A stretch of 5,300 nt of DNA from contig RGEC01000154.1 of assembly GCA_009918425.1 (NCBI GenBank), positions 1 to 5,300 on the forward strand, given 5' to 3'. Positions 5,169-5,300 of the stretch are shown piece after piece (the stretch's first letter is position 1; each line of letters begins with the position of its first letter). Source of the stretch: Bacteroidota bacterium (lineage in GTDB: Bacteria > Bacteroidota > Bacteroidia > NS11-12g > UBA955). The notes beneath the pieces are model-generated. The model saw only the letters and a program-made list of their open reading frames with translations, searched no databases and had not been told where the DNA came from. The translations under genes and the position numbers were made by a program.

Positions 5169-5300
5169 TCAGCAACGTTCAATTACCATGGCACTGGCAC
5201 CACCGCCACCATTACAAATGCCTGCACCGCCCCAGCGCGCGTTTTGCTGATGCAATACGTGCACAAGGGTAACCAGAATTCGAGCACCGGAAGCTCCCAG
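5169..5300 (-). CDS. Thiolase (acetyl-CoA C-acetyltransferase), C-terminal fragment cut by window edge
   Basis: Only the last 43 codons are inside the window; the rest lies to the right. The fragment begins LGASGARILVTLVHVL, the conserved thiolase helix that normally follows the active-site His of the NxxGGAIALGHPLGASGAR motif. It ends with GAGICNGGGGASAMVIERC and a TGA stop. The Cys in GICNGGGG (codon at 5214-5216) is the second active-site cysteine, which acts as acid/base in Claisen condensation or thiolysis. The GICNGGGGASA form is typical of the biosynthetic-type acetoacetyl-CoA thiolases in Bacteroidota and of eukaryotic ACAT. Whether it works in beta-oxidation or in acetoacetyl-CoA formation cannot be decided from this piece. 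Confidence 0.93.
   Translation of the reverse strand: MGASGARILVTLVHVLHQQNARWGGAGICNGGGGASAMVIERC

Overview
The window looks like an ordinary chromosomal stretch from a member of the Bacteroidota, probably a Chitinophagales/Sphingobacteriales-like lineage. Four things point there: start codons without Shine-Dalgarno sequences, Bacteroidota-type -7 promoter boxes (TAnnTTTG, here usually followed by CA), a moderate-to-low GC content with AT-rich gaps, and protein types typical of that phylum (lipoprotein archaemetzincin, paired hotdog thioesterase and isochorismate synthase, GICNGGGGASA-type thiolase). The lineage assignment below phylum level is an inference. I see no mobile element, CRISPR array, tRNA, rRNA or phage gene.

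Layout. Positions 1-26 are the terminator of an unseen upstream gene. UMP kinase pyrH (45-758, +) follows, then a small lipoprotein metalloprotease of the archaemetzincin family (792-1412, +). A bidirectional terminator (about 1413-1440) separates these from a leftward block. That block contains rpsT (1458-1712, -) with its own clear promoter, a 2Fe-2S ferredoxin (1779 to about 2102/2111, -) and a histidine-phosphatase protein (2124-2780, -). A 25-base divergent gap (2781-2805) leads into a rightward two-gene unit: a PaaI/MenI-like hotdog thioesterase (2806-3207) and an isochorismate synthase (3204-4190), joined by an ATGA overlap. Convergent to it, with only 6 bases between, lies a secreted protein of unknown function (4197-5111, -). 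The window ends inside the C-terminus of a thiolase gene (5169-5300, -).

How the genes work together. The thioesterase and isochorismate synthase fit menaquinone synthesis: isochorismate synthase is the first committed step, and a hotdog enzyme of this type hydrolyses 1,4-dihydroxy-2-naphthoyl-CoA later in the pathway. pyrH and rpsT are housekeeping genes (pyrimidine nucleotides, 30S ribosome). The ferredoxin and histidine phosphatase are co-directional and closely spaced, but no shared pathway is evident.

There is no strong case for a new biological system. The observations most worth checking are the archaemetzincin exported as a lipoprotein, the ferredoxin start-codon and promoter conflict, the His-to-Asn change in the thioesterase active-site loop, and the matching ATTTTTTTTG-N17-ATG leaders of two genes.
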